Notes: generated by a model from the sequence alone, not told the origin. Positions 8,749 through 17,780 are shown, counted from the stretch's first letter. The stretch: 38,248 nt of DNA from Ignavibacteriota bacterium (GCA_003161955.1 PMND01000116.1:41537-79784), one strand, 5' to 3'. Program-made: numbers and translations.

Positions 8749-11138
8749 CCCGCGGAGAAGAGTCCCCGGATTCCTCCGGCGCTCCTGTCCGGATTACGGG
8801 GAGGCTGAATTTCGAACGGACCGATGAACCGGGCCTGTTCCGTCTTTCGCCGGTGAAACCGGGAAACGGAGAGGTCAGGATCCTCATCCTGTTTGACGGA
8901 ACGGACTACCCGTTCGAGCGGCACTACCGCTATGCCCGGCACAGGGGCGCGGGGACGCCCTACACTTTCTCCAATCTGGAATTCAGCGAGGAGGGACCGG
9001 GGATCCGGGTCGGACCATGGCCGGGATGGCGGGGAATTCCGCACTTCCCCCGGGTGACGGTGAATGCAGGTGAGAAACCGGCCGGCGTCACAATGATGCC
9101 CTGGGGAGACGAACTCACGCGTCGTGCGATCCGCGGCGTGGCATCACTTGACCTGTCCGCTGGGGGCACAGTGCGCTGCGATGTCGGGGACGCGCGGCTC
9201 CGCCCCGTGCACGCAGATCTGTACGCAGGCCGGCTCCCGCACGCCGAACCTCTCCCCGTTTCACTCCGCCCGGAAATAGGAGGGACGTTCCCGAGACTGC
9301 TCTTCACGCAAAGAGAGATCCCGGCACTGAGGGAAAAAGCGCACGGCTCGCACCGGGACTACTGGGAGCGGATACTGAACCTGCTGGAAGGAGGCCAGCT
9401 CCCGTGGGAGATCACGCCCGAGTCGAAAATCCCTCCCGGACCCGAGCGGCTGAGCGCCGGGGACAGGTGTCTGATGGCCGCTTTTGCCGCACTCATCGAT
9501 CCTGCTCCGTCCCGGAAATCGCTGGCGAGGGAATCGTTCCTCGGGTACATCCGGGAGACGCAGCAACGCGGGTACCAGCCGCTCGGCATCGACACGCAGG
9601 CCGGAGAGACGCTGTTCGTCCTTTCGCTCTGTTACGATTGGACGCATGAAATGTGGGAGGACGGGGAGAGGGCCGGGATACGTGGCTGGATTCGTGACGT
9701 CGCCGGCATCTGCTGGTCGCATCTCGGGTATGAGCGCCGCGACTACGGGCAGGCCCACTATCTGGGCTGTGCACTGGGACTGCTGGCGTTTTCTTTTCTG
9801 TTCTGGGATGAAGACCCGCGCGCAAAGGAATGGGCCGGCCACTGCCGGGGGGTCCTGGACACCGTGATATCGATGATGCCCCGGGACGGGTTCTACCCGC
9901 ACGGGATCAACCTCTGGATCTACGAACACGGCTTCCTCCTCCGCTGGCTGGAGCTCTTCCGCGTGTGCACGGGGACCGACCTCTGGCACCCTGCCGAGAC
10001 GTGGGTAAACTGCTCGGCGTTCCGGAGGGCATGTACGTCATATGACGGACTGTACGGGGCGACGTTCGGAGATCCGCAGTACCGGGTGGGGGGGGACAGC
10101 TGGTGCCACTACCTGATCGCGGCACGGACGGGCTCGAGGCATGCGCAGTGGCTGGGGGACATGCTGCGGGATGTCGATCCCGAAGGGGTCGATTTCCGCA
10201 GCGTCCCTCCCCGGAGAAGGCTCTACGAGTTCCTCTTCCATGACGACTCGGTGCAGGGGGAGCACCCTGAGGACCGCGTCATGGCGTTCCCGGACGGAGG
10301 ACAGATCTTCGCCCGCGGGGAGGGAACGGACCCTTCTCTCTTCACGTTCCGGGCCGGATCTCCGCTTGGACGACGGCGTTACGGTGCAGGGGAAGCGGGG
10401 GGCTACGGCCACGCCGACCCGGCGAACGGGTCGTTCCTTCTCTATCTCGCCGGTGGACCGGCGATCTGTGGACCCGGACCGACGTACAGGAGGGACACGT
10501 CGCTTCATAACACCGTGACAATAGACGGCCAGGGGCAGATCGGTGACTCAACCGTCTGGCTCCCCGATTTCATCCCCCCGGAAGTCATCTGCCCCGACCC
10601 GGAGTTCGAGATCAGGGGGGGACGCGTCTCAATCAAATCCGAGATTGCACCGGCGTACCTCCCCCACCTGCAGGTGGAGGAGTGCCGGAGAGCGCTCTGG
10701 ACGGATCCGGGACGCTGCATCATCGGGGCGGACAGAATCCGGTGCACGGAGCCGCATTCCATCGAATGGAACCTGCATACCGGCGAAATCAGGGGAGTCT
10801 CGAAATCCGAAGGATCCGTGACCGCCGATCTCGCCGGTCCGGGGAACTTCTGCAGGCTGATCCTGCTTGATCCCACCGATGCGGCAATGGAGACAGGCCT
10901 GACAGAAATGGTTCCGGCCTATCCCCACGACGGAACGAGGATCGCCCACATACGGTTTTCCGTGAAGAGGAGGGAAACCGGCTTCCTCTGGTGCATCCTC
11001 TTCGATCCCTCGATGGAGGGACCGAGTGTCACGAGGGAGACGGGACGGATTTCACTCAAATTCGCCGGAGGGCTCACGCTTTTCTACGTGGACGGATTTC
11101 TCACTGAGGGGGAAGAGGATGAACATCAGTCTCGATGA
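8745..11138 (+). CDS. Heparinase II/III family protein
   Basis: The 797-residue product has the three-part build of heparinase II/III-like lyases: an N-terminal beta region (1-190), a central (alpha/alpha) toroid (about 200-480, with PRLLFTQREIPALREKA, YDWTHEMW, and DYGQAHYLGCALGLLAFS) and a C-terminal beta-sandwich. The C-terminal part includes GYGHADPANGSFLLYLAGG and LHNTVTIDGQGQIGDS, the hallmark His-Ala-Asp and HNTV..DG motifs of the Pfam Heparinase_II_III domain. Such enzymes eliminate uronic-acid-containing polysaccharides or oligosaccharides. There is no signal peptide, so the substrate is probably an imported oligosaccharide. I start at ATG 8745 because it overlaps the previous stop (ATGA); the frame remains open upstream by chance. 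It overlaps the next gene by 20 bases. Confidence 0.85.
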   Translation: MTRGEESPDSSGAPVRITGRLNFERTDEPGLFRLSPVKPGNGEVRILILFDGTDYPFERHYRYARHRGAGTPYTFSNLEFSEEGPGIRVGPWPGWRGIPHFPRVTVNAGEKPAGVTMMPWGDELTRRAIRGVASLDLSAGGTVRCDVGDARLRPVHADLYAGRLPHAEPLPVSLRPEIGGTFPRLLFTQREIPALREKAHGSHRDYWERILNLLEGGQLPWEITPESKIPPGPERLSAGDRCLMAAFAALIDPAPSRKSLARESFLGYIRETQQRGYQPLGIDTQAGETLFVLSLCYDWTHEMWEDGERAGIRGWIRDVAGICWSHLGYERRDYGQAHYLGCALGLLAFSFLFWDEDPRAKEWAGHCRGVLDTVISMMPRDGFYPHGINLWIYEHGFLLRWLELFRVCTGTDLWHPAETWVNCSAFRRACTSYDGLYGATFGDPQYRVGGDSWCHYLIAARTGSRHAQWLGDMLRDVDPEGVDFRSVPPRRRLYEFLFHDDSVQGEHPEDRVMAFPDGGQIFARGEGTDPSLFTFRAGSPLGRRRYGAGEAGGYGHADPANGSFLLYLAGGPAICGPGPTYRRDTSLHNTVTIDGQGQIGDSTVWLPDFIPPEVICPDPEFEIRGGRVSIKSEIAPAYLPHLQVEECRRALWTDPGRCIIGADRIRCTEPHSIEWNLHTGEIRGVSKSEGSVTADLAGPGNFCRLILLDPTDAAMETGLTEMVPAYPHDGTRIAHIRFSVKRRETGFLWCILFDPSMEGPSVTRETGRISLKFAGGLTLFYVDGFLTEGEEDEHQSR

Positions 11139-13518
11139 GCACCCCGACGGGGGATGCTGGATCTCCGATGACAGGGTGAACGCGTTCATCTCCGCCCGTT
11201 CCGGCGGCGTGGGGGAAGTGGGTTTCCACGGTCTTCAACCCGTGAGCAGGAACTCCCGTCTCCTGGTCTCCCCCGGGGGAGTCCTGGCGGTGAGCGTGCG
11301 GAAGGAGAGTGAACTCCGGTTCCCGTGCAGGACGGTGGACTGGACCCCCGGAAGTATCGTGACATTCGCGCGGGACCGGAATATCGAATACCGGCTCCAG
11401 GTCACCGCCTGCGGGCGGTCAATCATACTGAGTGTCTCAGCCCCCCCGGGGGAGAAGGCGGAGGTCGTCGTGCGGTTTTCATCCAGATCCCTCTTTTCCG
11501 ACGTGCACGGTGAACGGACATGGAGCGATCCGCTGGTGCGCGGGGGGAAGCTGGAGTTGACCTGCCGCGACCGGATACTTCTCAGGGATTGGATGAATCG
11601 CACAGGGGCATACGCGGGAGACTTCCTGATACCGGAGCCGTGGCGCAGGATCATATTCCGGCGGCGGTGCAGGTCGGGACTGGCGACGATCGATGATCTC
11701 CGGCCTGAATTCCGTGAGACCGGTTTTGTTCTGTACGATGCCGTGACCCGTCTCCGGATCGGGGGGGAGGGCTTCACCGCCGCGCGGGATCATGAGGGAT
11801 GCTCGTTCACGTCACGGCTCTCCGGGAAAAGCAACTGGAGCTCAGAGCTCAGACTCGAGTGCGCGGAGGATACCACGCGATTCGACGAGCCGGCGATCCC
11901 CCTCTCCCGGAATCCCGCTCACGACATCCCGGAGATCGATATTCCGGGACACAGCCGCGCCGCCAGGTTCTTTGCGAGCGTACCGGGAATCGTCCGCTCC
12001 TGCGTGGTCCGCGACACCGGCATGACGCGGGGGACCCCCGGCGCGTACTACTGGATATGGGCATGGGACAATATGGTCACCGCACTCGAGATGCTCCGTT
12101 GGGGGGATGCACAGGGAGCAGGGCGGATCATCCGGTTCATCAATGCGCACAGGGACACGGGAGGAGCGATCCCGGCCCGCTGGACGCGCACATATCAGCC
12201 GCTCGACACTCCTCCCCCCGGCACATTCGAGTTCCTCCTCCTGCTCCTCGCCTGCCAGTACCAGAGAGAGGGGGCGGGAGAGCAGGAGGTGCACGACATC
12301 TATCCTTTTGCCGTCACGCGTCTCGAAGAAGCCGCCCGCCAGGTACACGAGCGGGGGCTGGAGGCGAATATCGGGTTCTACCCTGACCTCCCGGTCAGGT
12401 TCGGCCGCTCCGAGTCGAGCGCTGTTGCCATGGAATCCGGGACGCTCTATGCTTTCTGCCGGCTTCTCGAAACCGTCGCACTGGAGCGGGGGGACAGCCG
12501 GACCGCGCTTCAGGCGGCTGAAACCGCCGGGCGGATCCACGCCTCATTCGAAAATACCTTCTGGGACGGGAAGACGGGGTTCCTGATGGACTCCGTTGAC
12601 ATCCGCACGGGGGCACCCAACGGGGCGTATCCCCTGTTCTCACTCATGTTCATGCAGACGCCCCTCGGGCTTCCCCTCATACGGCCGCACATGCAGAGGA
12701 TGGCACGGTTCGCCAGGGATCATTTCCAGACGCGGCACGGCACACGTCTCCTCCCGGCATGGGACACGCGGAGAGAGGGGGAGGACGCCCTTTCATCATG
12801 GTACCCGCACTGGGACATCTATCTCCTCAAGCTCCTCCGCCGGGGGGGGGAGCGGGACGGGATACTCTCCTGGCTGCAGTCGATGGAGAAGGTGCTCGAA
12901 CGGCTTGGATACGCGCCGGAGTTTATCGCGCTTGACGGCCTGGAGCGGGACGACACCGATGCATGGCGCCGGCACGGAGCGGTCTCGAACCTGAACTGTG
13001 CATCGGGATGGTACCGCGCGATCGTCGAAGGGATTTTCGGCATCGAGCTCGACACGGGAGGAATGAGCGTCGTCCCTCTCGACCTGAATATTCCATGCAT
13101 GTCACTGCGGAGTCTGGTCCACCGGGGCTCAAACTGGGAGATCGGCGTCGAGAGCCGTGGGGGAAGCTCGGCGGAAATCCGGGTTGACGGAAACATCCTT
13201 CGGGGGTGCACGAAAGTCCCCTCCCGATACCATGACGGGCGCCCGCACCGGCTGGAGATCAACTATGCCGCACGCGGCGCGCACCCCTGTTTCACGGAAA
13301 TCGTCAATGCCGAGGTCGTTGATACGGAAGGGGACGATGCGCATGCCAGCGTGAGGATCCGGGGGATGGGAACGGTGGACATCGCATTCCCGGCCCCCCG
13401 CACAATGGAGGTGCGCGTCGACGGGAGCGCGGTGCCGTTCAGGTCCGAATCCGGCACCGGATACATGCAGATCCTCCTTACCGGAGAGCATACGCTCTCG
13501 CTCCGGAATGGGGACTGA
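11119..13518 (+). CDS. GH63/trehalase-like glycoside hydrolase with (alpha/alpha)6 barrel
   Basis: This 799-residue protein has a beta-sandwich N-terminal region (about 1-270) followed by an (alpha/alpha)6 hydrolase barrel. The segment AYYWIWAWDNMVTALEML (309-326) matches the W-x-WD signature of GH63, GH37 and glycogen-debranching-type enzymes, with D317 a candidate catalytic residue. HWDIYLLKLLRR and GAVSNLNCASGWYRAIVEGI near residues 575 and 630 are typical late helices and end in a family-like FGIELDTGG motif. The last 130 residues form a small beta domain. There is no signal peptide. The ATG at 11119 has a well-spaced GAGGGGG ribosome-binding site and overlaps the lyase gene by 20 bases. 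It is the last intact gene of the operon. The exact glycosidic bond cannot be called. Confidence 0.7.
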   Translation: MNISLDEHPDGGCWISDDRVNAFISARSGGVGEVGFHGLQPVSRNSRLLVSPGGVLAVSVRKESELRFPCRTVDWTPGSIVTFARDRNIEYRLQVTACGRSIILSVSAPPGEKAEVVVRFSSRSLFSDVHGERTWSDPLVRGGKLELTCRDRILLRDWMNRTGAYAGDFLIPEPWRRIIFRRRCRSGLATIDDLRPEFRETGFVLYDAVTRLRIGGEGFTAARDHEGCSFTSRLSGKSNWSSELRLECAEDTTRFDEPAIPLSRNPAHDIPEIDIPGHSRAARFFASVPGIVRSCVVRDTGMTRGTPGAYYWIWAWDNMVTALEMLRWGDAQGAGRIIRFINAHRDTGGAIPARWTRTYQPLDTPPPGTFEFLLLLLACQYQREGAGEQEVHDIYPFAVTRLEEAARQVHERGLEANIGFYPDLPVRFGRSESSAVAMESGTLYAFCRLLETVALERGDSRTALQAAETAGRIHASFENTFWDGKTGFLMDSVDIRTGAPNGAYPLFSLMFMQTPLGLPLIRPHMQRMARFARDHFQTRHGTRLLPAWDTRREGEDALSSWYPHWDIYLLKLLRRGGERDGILSWLQSMEKVLERLGYAPEFIALDGLERDDTDAWRRHGAVSNLNCASGWYRAIVEGIFGIELDTGGMSVVPLDLNIPCMSLRSLVHRGSNWEIGVESRGGSSAEIRVDGNILRGCTKVPSRYHDGRPHRLEINYAARGAHPCFTEIVNAEVVDTEGDDAHASVRIRGMGTVDIAFPAPRTMEVRVDGSAVPFRSESGTGYMQILLTGEHTLSLRNGD

Positions 13519-13552
13519 CACGACGATTGCCCCGACACACAGGAGGAGATCG

Positions 13553-13690
13553 ATGAAGATCCGGTATCCCGCGCGCGCCGGGACATGCGGCCTCCGGAGA
13601 AGCGGGGATGATCACCGCCGGAACTTCGCGAGGATTTCCTCCGCGACATCCCTGTGGACGGTGAACGTGAGCATCTTCAGCTTCACGTAG
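13553..13690 (+). CDS. Small ORF with strong ribosome-binding site, possible remnant of a further operon gene
   Basis: AGGAGGAG at 13541-13548 stands four bases before an ATG at 13553, 35 bases after the operon's last stop. This is one of the best ribosome-binding sites in the window. The 45-residue product starts MKIRYPARAGTCGLRRSGDD and then runs antisense into the C-terminal end of the peptidase gene (13612-14859). I recognise no family. It may be the truncated start of a former ninth operon gene, cut by rearrangement, or simply a chance frame. Confidence 0.25.
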   Translation: MKIRYPARAGTCGLRRSGDDHRRNFARISSATSLWTVNVSIFSFT

Positions 13691-14859
13691 TCTTCCCGGT
13701 AGAAATAATACCCCGGGTGACTGTTGTTCCTGGAGCCTGACCCCGAATCCTTTATCAGGTACCAGTCCTTTCCCTCTTTTTCCGCATACCCGACAATGTG
13801 TATCCCGTGGTCGTCCCCCGTCGTGCCGTTCGTGAACCTGAACTGCCGGGCGTTCTCATCGATCAAATCCGCGGGGATGTCGAACGCCGGGATGACCGCC
13901 ACACCTGCGTGACCGTCGATCCCCGGCTCCGACGTATCGCCTCCGATGCAGACAGTGTGACCGCGCCGTACCGCCTTCTTTATGATCGCCATGAACTCAT
14001 CGAGCGGGACATTATAGTAATCGCTGCTGTGCCACCAGTTGTCAGGTGCGGGGAACTCCGCCCTGCTGTAATACGGTTTCTCCATCAGCGACATGAACTC
14101 CACATAGTCGTCGAGATTCAACCGCACGACTTTTTCCAGGTACTCGGGGGGGGTCAGCGTCTTTCCCCCCACCTCGACGGTGGACGGAGGCGCACCCAGG
14201 TAGTGGTCGAGTATTCTCCGGACCGTCCCGGTCACCTGTTCCTCGTTCCAGGCATTCTGGCTCTTTACCGACTTGAGATAATCCCTCAATTCAGCAAACA
14301 TGAGACCGTGGTCGTGAAATTTCTGCCCCGGCCGAAGTCCCGGGTAGGCCTCCCCCGGCACGATGCCGTACTTCCTCCAGATCCTGGGGACGGCGTTCGA
14401 TTCAGAGCCCTCCCCGAATTCGGAATTCCCCCGTTCACTGACAAAACGCTTCGCTTTTTCAACGTACTCCCAGTACACGGTGTAGAGCTCCGACAGCTTG
14501 AGCGACCGCTTCGTCAGGCGGTAGACCTCCGATTCGAAATAGGATGTGGCCGAGAAACACCAGCACATCCCGGAGAGTCCCTGGGATACCGGTGGATTGT
14601 GCCAGTACTGCGCGAACTCCCCGGGCGACGCCGGAGCGTTGAGGCCCGTGAAATCCATTTTGAGGGCGCGCCCCGGCACCGGCTCCTTCTTCCCGAACCC
14701 CTGCGATTCTGTCCTGATCTTTTCCAGGAATTCGTTTTTTGTGCTGTCGAAAACCGCCCTGTCCCTGCGCACACCCTGTGCGAAGAGGAGCGGAGGCACG
14801 ACCGACAGACAGATGATGGCCCGGAAGGCGCAGCGATGCATGGCATTGGTCATTTTCAC
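13612..14859 (-). CDS. Secreted C1-family (papain/bleomycin-hydrolase-like) cysteine peptidase
   Basis: The 415-residue product has a hydrophobic signal segment (about residues 11-27, ending LLFAQ) and a C1 peptidase core. The oxyanion Gln93 and catalytic Cys99 lie in SQGLSGMCWCFSATSYFESE. The catalytic His is in DDHGIHIVGY (His351). The third element is LIKDSGSGSRNNSHPGYYFY (from residue 368), where Asp371 stands where most papain-like enzymes have Asn. The closing KLKMLTFTVHRDV is typical of bleomycin-hydrolase-type (C1B) members. It probably trims peptides in the periplasm or outside. The GTG start overlaps the stop of the DUF4468-like gene (GTGA), so the two are translated together. Its 3' end faces the 3' end of the glycan operon. 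Confidence 0.9.
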   Translation of the reverse strand: MKMTNAMHRCAFRAIICLSVVPPLLFAQGVRRDRAVFDSTKNEFLEKIRTESQGFGKKEPVPGRALKMDFTGLNAPASPGEFAQYWHNPPVSQGLSGMCWCFSATSYFESEVYRLTKRSLKLSELYTVYWEYVEKAKRFVSERGNSEFGEGSESNAVPRIWRKYGIVPGEAYPGLRPGQKFHDHGLMFAELRDYLKSVKSQNAWNEEQVTGTVRRILDHYLGAPPSTVEVGGKTLTPPEYLEKVVRLNLDDYVEFMSLMEKPYYSRAEFPAPDNWWHSSDYYNVPLDEFMAIIKKAVRRGHTVCIGGDTSEPGIDGHAGVAVIPAFDIPADLIDENARQFRFTNGTTGDDHGIHIVGYAEKEGKDWYLIKDSGSGSRNNSHPGYYFYREDYVKLKMLTFTVHRDVAEEILAKFRR

Positions 14860-15332
14860 GGCTCACCCTTCATTTTGAGATACTCATTCAAATTCCGCGC
14901 GAGCAGGAGAAACCTCTTCTGCGCTCCCCGGTGCCACGCGCCTTCAACGGGGATCCTGTCCCAGCCTTCATCCGGCCCGCGGGAAGTCTGGAGGTCGAGA
15001 AACCGGACACGTTCCTTCCCCTCCCTGACATCAACGCTCAAATGGAAGGCAAGACCGGCCGGGACTGAATCCCCCTCCGCGGTCATTGTCGTCACCCCGT
15101 TGGCGATGATCGAACCTGTTTCCGGATCCTCGCTCTGTATCACCGCTTTCGGGGCGCGGAGATTATTGGCGATCCACCTCATCGTCCTGTCGTAGATCTC
15201 CTGCCTGGCGTGCCCGGAAAGGTCGAAGACAAAATCATGGTTCATTTCCTCGCTCGTCGCCTCCTGCCCGGGAGCACGGCCCGTCACCGCAAAGAGACCG
15301 GCCGCCACGACGAAGGCCCTCACTCCGGACAT
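14856..15332 (-). CDS. DUF4468-like secreted protein
   Basis: This 158-residue protein has a signal peptide (VRAFVVAAGLFAVTGRAPGQ) and one small alpha/beta domain. The stretches DLSGHARQEIYDRTMRWIANNL, IIANGVTTMT and FHLSVDVREGKERVRFLDL match the style of DUF4468 domains with a TATA-box-binding-protein-like fold, common in Bacteroidota. Function is unknown. It is translationally coupled to the C1 peptidase downstream, so it may be a partner, inhibitor or folding aid of that enzyme; this is inference. The gene before it in the transcript (15364-16626) ends 31 bases upstream, so all may be in one transcription unit. Confidence 0.7.
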   Translation of the reverse strand: MSGVRAFVVAAGLFAVTGRAPGQEATSEEMNHDFVFDLSGHARQEIYDRTMRWIANNLRAPKAVIQSEDPETGSIIANGVTTMTAEGDSVPAGLAFHLSVDVREGKERVRFLDLQTSRGPDEGWDRIPVEGAWHRGAQKRFLLLARNLNEYLKMKGEP

Positions 15333-15363
15333 CGCTTCTATCCCGCCTTTCTTTCCGGGGCGT

Positions 15364-16626
15364 TCATCTCCCCCGCACCATGAGCTTCAACTCTTCCAGC
15401 AGTCGCGCAATCTCCTCTTCACTGTTATACAGCGAGATGCCGACACGCGTTACGCCGCCACGATCATGGAGCCCGAGAATTTCCATCGGCCTCACGGCAT
15501 AGAAATCACCATCCCAGGCACAAATTCCCTTCCGGCCGAGCAGCGTGCAAACCTCCTGCGGCCGCATTCCATCGACAGTGAATGACACCGTCGGAGCGCG
15601 CCGTGGAGCGTCGAACGACGGGCCGCGAACGGTCACTCCGTCGATCTCCCCGAGGGCGTCATAGAGCAGGCGCGCGAGGCGATCCTCATGGACCCCGATG
15701 ACGTCCATGCCCCCGAGGATCCTGGACCTACGGTCCGCCCCCCGTCCGAACGACGCGATAAATTCGATCGCCGCCTTCACGCCCGCGATGGCGGCGTGGT
15801 TCTGCGTCCCCGTCTCGATCCGGTGAGGCGCCCGCTGGTCCTGTGTCCGGAGCCGGTCCGTCTCGAGGAGATCGAGCATCCCTTCGCGGGCGTACAGGAT
15901 CCCGACATGGGGTCCGTAGAACTTGTATGCCGAGCAGAGCAGCATATCCACTCCCATCGCCACGGCGTCGACAGGGAAGTGCGGGGCGTAGTGGACGGCA
16001 TCGACAAGAAGCCACGCCCCCGCCCGGTGCGTCACGGTCCTGGCAAAAGAGACGTCATTCACCGTCCCGAACGCATTGGATGCCAGTCCCATCGCGACGA
16101 GGCGGGTCCGGCTGTTCACCTTTCTCGAAAAATCATCATAGTCGAGGGTCGCGTCATCCCGGATGCCTATCTCTTCCACGAGGATCCCCTTTTCCCTGAG
16201 GCCAAGCCACGGCCCGCGATTCGCCTCATGGTCGAGCTGCGTCACCAGTATCTCATCCCCTTCCTGCAGCAGGCGGCCAAACGCTCTTGCGAGCGCGTAG
16301 CTCAGGGTCGTCATGTTCGCGCCGAAGGAGATGCATTGCGCCCCGGGAGCACCGAGAAACTCCGCAGCAAGATCCCTCGCCTCATCCAGGAGACGATCGG
16401 ACTCCTCGCCGGAGGGAAAGCGGCCGTGGGTGTTCGCATTACACATCGTGTAATAGCGTGCAATCGCATCAATCACCGACTGAGGGACCTGCGTGCCTGC
16501 GGGTCCGTCCAGATACGCGAGGGGATACCCGTTGTGCGACCGGAGCAGCGAGGGGAATTCCCCCCGGCGGTCGGGGATCTGTCTCCGTTCAGATCTGTTC
16601 TCCACTGCAGGCGTTTGATCTCCCAA
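15364..16626 (-). CDS. Class V aminotransferase / cysteine desulfurase-like protein (VC1184 subfamily)
   Basis: The 420-residue protein is a PLP fold-type I enzyme. LAYLDGPAGTQVPQSVIDAI near residue 37 and NANTHGRFPSGEESDRLLD mark the VC1184-type cysteine desulfurase-like subgroup (TIGR01976). His133 in QLDHEANRGPW stacks on PLP, Asp209 in LLVDAVHYAPH binds its ring nitrogen, and Lys235 in CSAYKFYGPH is the Schiff-base lysine. The C-terminal GICAWDGDFYA replaces the usual desulfurase Cys loop, so true desulfurase activity is doubtful; this subfamily may act on other amino acids. The TTG start at 16626 has no clear ribosome-binding site; GTG at 16605 is an alternative. It follows the GHMP kinase gene after 77 bases. 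Confidence 0.88.
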   Translation of the reverse strand: MGDQTPAVENRSERRQIPDRRGEFPSLLRSHNGYPLAYLDGPAGTQVPQSVIDAIARYYTMCNANTHGRFPSGEESDRLLDEARDLAAEFLGAPGAQCISFGANMTTLSYALARAFGRLLQEGDEILVTQLDHEANRGPWLGLREKGILVEEIGIRDDATLDYDDFSRKVNSRTRLVAMGLASNAFGTVNDVSFARTVTHRAGAWLLVDAVHYAPHFPVDAVAMGVDMLLCSAYKFYGPHVGILYAREGMLDLLETDRLRTQDQRAPHRIETGTQNHAAIAGVKAAIEFIASFGRGADRRSRILGGMDVIGVHEDRLARLLYDALGEIDGVTVRGPSFDAPRRAPTVSFTVDGMRPQEVCTLLGRKGICAWDGDFYAVRPMEILGLHDRGGVTRVGISLYNSEEEIARLLEELKLMVRGR

Positions 16627-16671
16627 TGCATTGAATGTACGTCACCGGAACAGGAAAGACAACCGGAAAGG

Positions 16672-16702
16672 GAAAAGTGCGCACCCCCAGGAGGGGACGG
16701 TG
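16672..16702 (-). terminator. Possible intrinsic terminator after the GHMP kinase gene
   Basis: On the minus strand, directly after the kinase stop, a hairpin with core CCCC-TCCT-GGGG, flanked by pairable CAC/GTG, is followed within a few bases by TTTT (16673-16676). The U tract is short, so termination may be partial and the aminotransferase gene could still be read through. Confidence 0.35.
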
Positions 16703-16703
16703 A

Positions 16704-17780
16704 TCAGGCCCGGGTCGGCTCGCGCTCCTCCCAGGTCCTGAGTCCATATCTGCTCAGATAGGTCGGGATGTGCCTGTAGAGCCGGTTCTCCGATTCGATA
16801 TCATCGATCATGCGGCGTTTTTCGAAGGAAGATGTTCCGGAGAGAATTGTCAGCGACCCTCCGTCCCCCCCGGCTCCGTTCACTTTCCAGCCGATCGCCC
16901 CGTGCCCCTTTGCGATCGAGATCACCCGATGGGCGTCGGAGGAGATCAGGCCGCTGTGGAGCCTTCCCTGCGCGTCGGTATTGTCGATCATCGCACGCCC
17001 GAGCGCGGCGAAATCCCCCGTGTAGAGGGCATCGCGCGAGCGCCCGGCGGTGAGACGGAGGTCGTTGATCTTCGTGCACTCGGAACCCTCGGACTCCAGA
17101 TCCCTGATCACTTTCTTATGGACCTCCGAGGAGCTGTGGGACCTCCCGAAATAGATCAGCACCAGCCGCCGCTCCAGCTCCCACCAGATCGCATTGGGGA
17201 TCACGATCTGCGACACGGTCGCATGCGGGAAGTCATGCATCTCGATATAATTGATCCCGCCGTACGCCGAGCAGAGCTGGTCCTGAATTCCGCACTGGAG
17301 TCCCAGCATGTTCATCTCCACGTGGTGCGCGGCATACGCAACCTCATGAGGCGTCATCCTCCCCGGCGTCAGCCTGTCCAGTGCTCCGATCAGGGCGACG
17401 GATACCGCCGCAGAGGTCCCCGTGGAGGCGCCGCCGGGAGCCTCGGAAAATATGGTCACCTGGAGTTTCATGTCCTTCGGCACGCCCATATGCTGGATCG
17501 CCGCCTCCAGGAGCGGATGCCTGTCGAACAGCATCTTTTCCGGCTCCACCGCAAACTGCTCTCCGTAGTTCTCGGCCCGCACAATGACCCTGTTCGGCTC
17601 ACCGTCGAAGGGGAAGATCTCGATTTGCACCTCCGCGTACGGGTAGACACCGATGTTGAATATCTTCCCGTGCCGGGCAAACCAGGTGTCGGTCCACCCG
17701 CCGTTGTCGGCGATCCTGATAGGGGCAATGCTGTTGACGATGCGCAGGGGGCGGATCGAAGGGGAGAGAAGGGTCATCAT
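16704..17780 (-). CDS. GHMP-family sugar kinase (heptose/fucose kinase-like)
   Basis: The 358-residue protein has the GHMP kinase layout. The N-terminal substrate motif is APIRIADNGGWTDTWFARHG (19-38), the sugar-binding pattern seen in D-glycero-D-manno-heptose-7-phosphate kinase and fucokinase-type proteins. The phosphate loop is PGGASTGTSAA (115-125), and the C-terminal motif GAGGDGGSLTIL is near residue 300. GLQCGIQDQLCSAYGGINYI also matches this subgroup. It phosphorylates a sugar with ATP in the cytoplasm. No lipopolysaccharide heptose genes are nearby, so a catabolic role on a sugar released by the glycan enzymes is as likely. The start ATG ATG at 17780/17777 lacks a good ribosome-binding site. 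Confidence 0.88.
   Translation of the reverse strand: MMTLLSPSIRPLRIVNSIAPIRIADNGGWTDTWFARHGKIFNIGVYPYAEVQIEIFPFDGEPNRVIVRAENYGEQFAVEPEKMLFDRHPLLEAAIQHMGVPKDMKLQVTIFSEAPGGASTGTSAAVSVALIGALDRLTPGRMTPHEVAYAAHHVEMNMLGLQCGIQDQLCSAYGGINYIEMHDFPHATVSQIVIPNAIWWELERRLVLIYFGRSHSSSEVHKKVIRDLESEGSECTKINDLRLTAGRSRDALYTGDFAALGRAMIDNTDAQGRLHSGLISSDAHRVISIAKGHGAIGWKVNGAGGDGGSLTILSGTSSFEKRRMIDDIESENRLYRHIPTYLSRYGLRTWEEREPTRA

Noticed and set aside
13798-15195. 465-codon plus-strand open frame opposite the C1 peptidase and DUF4468-like genes
   Set aside because: It is a shadow of two coupled, signal-peptide-bearing genes and shows no domain.
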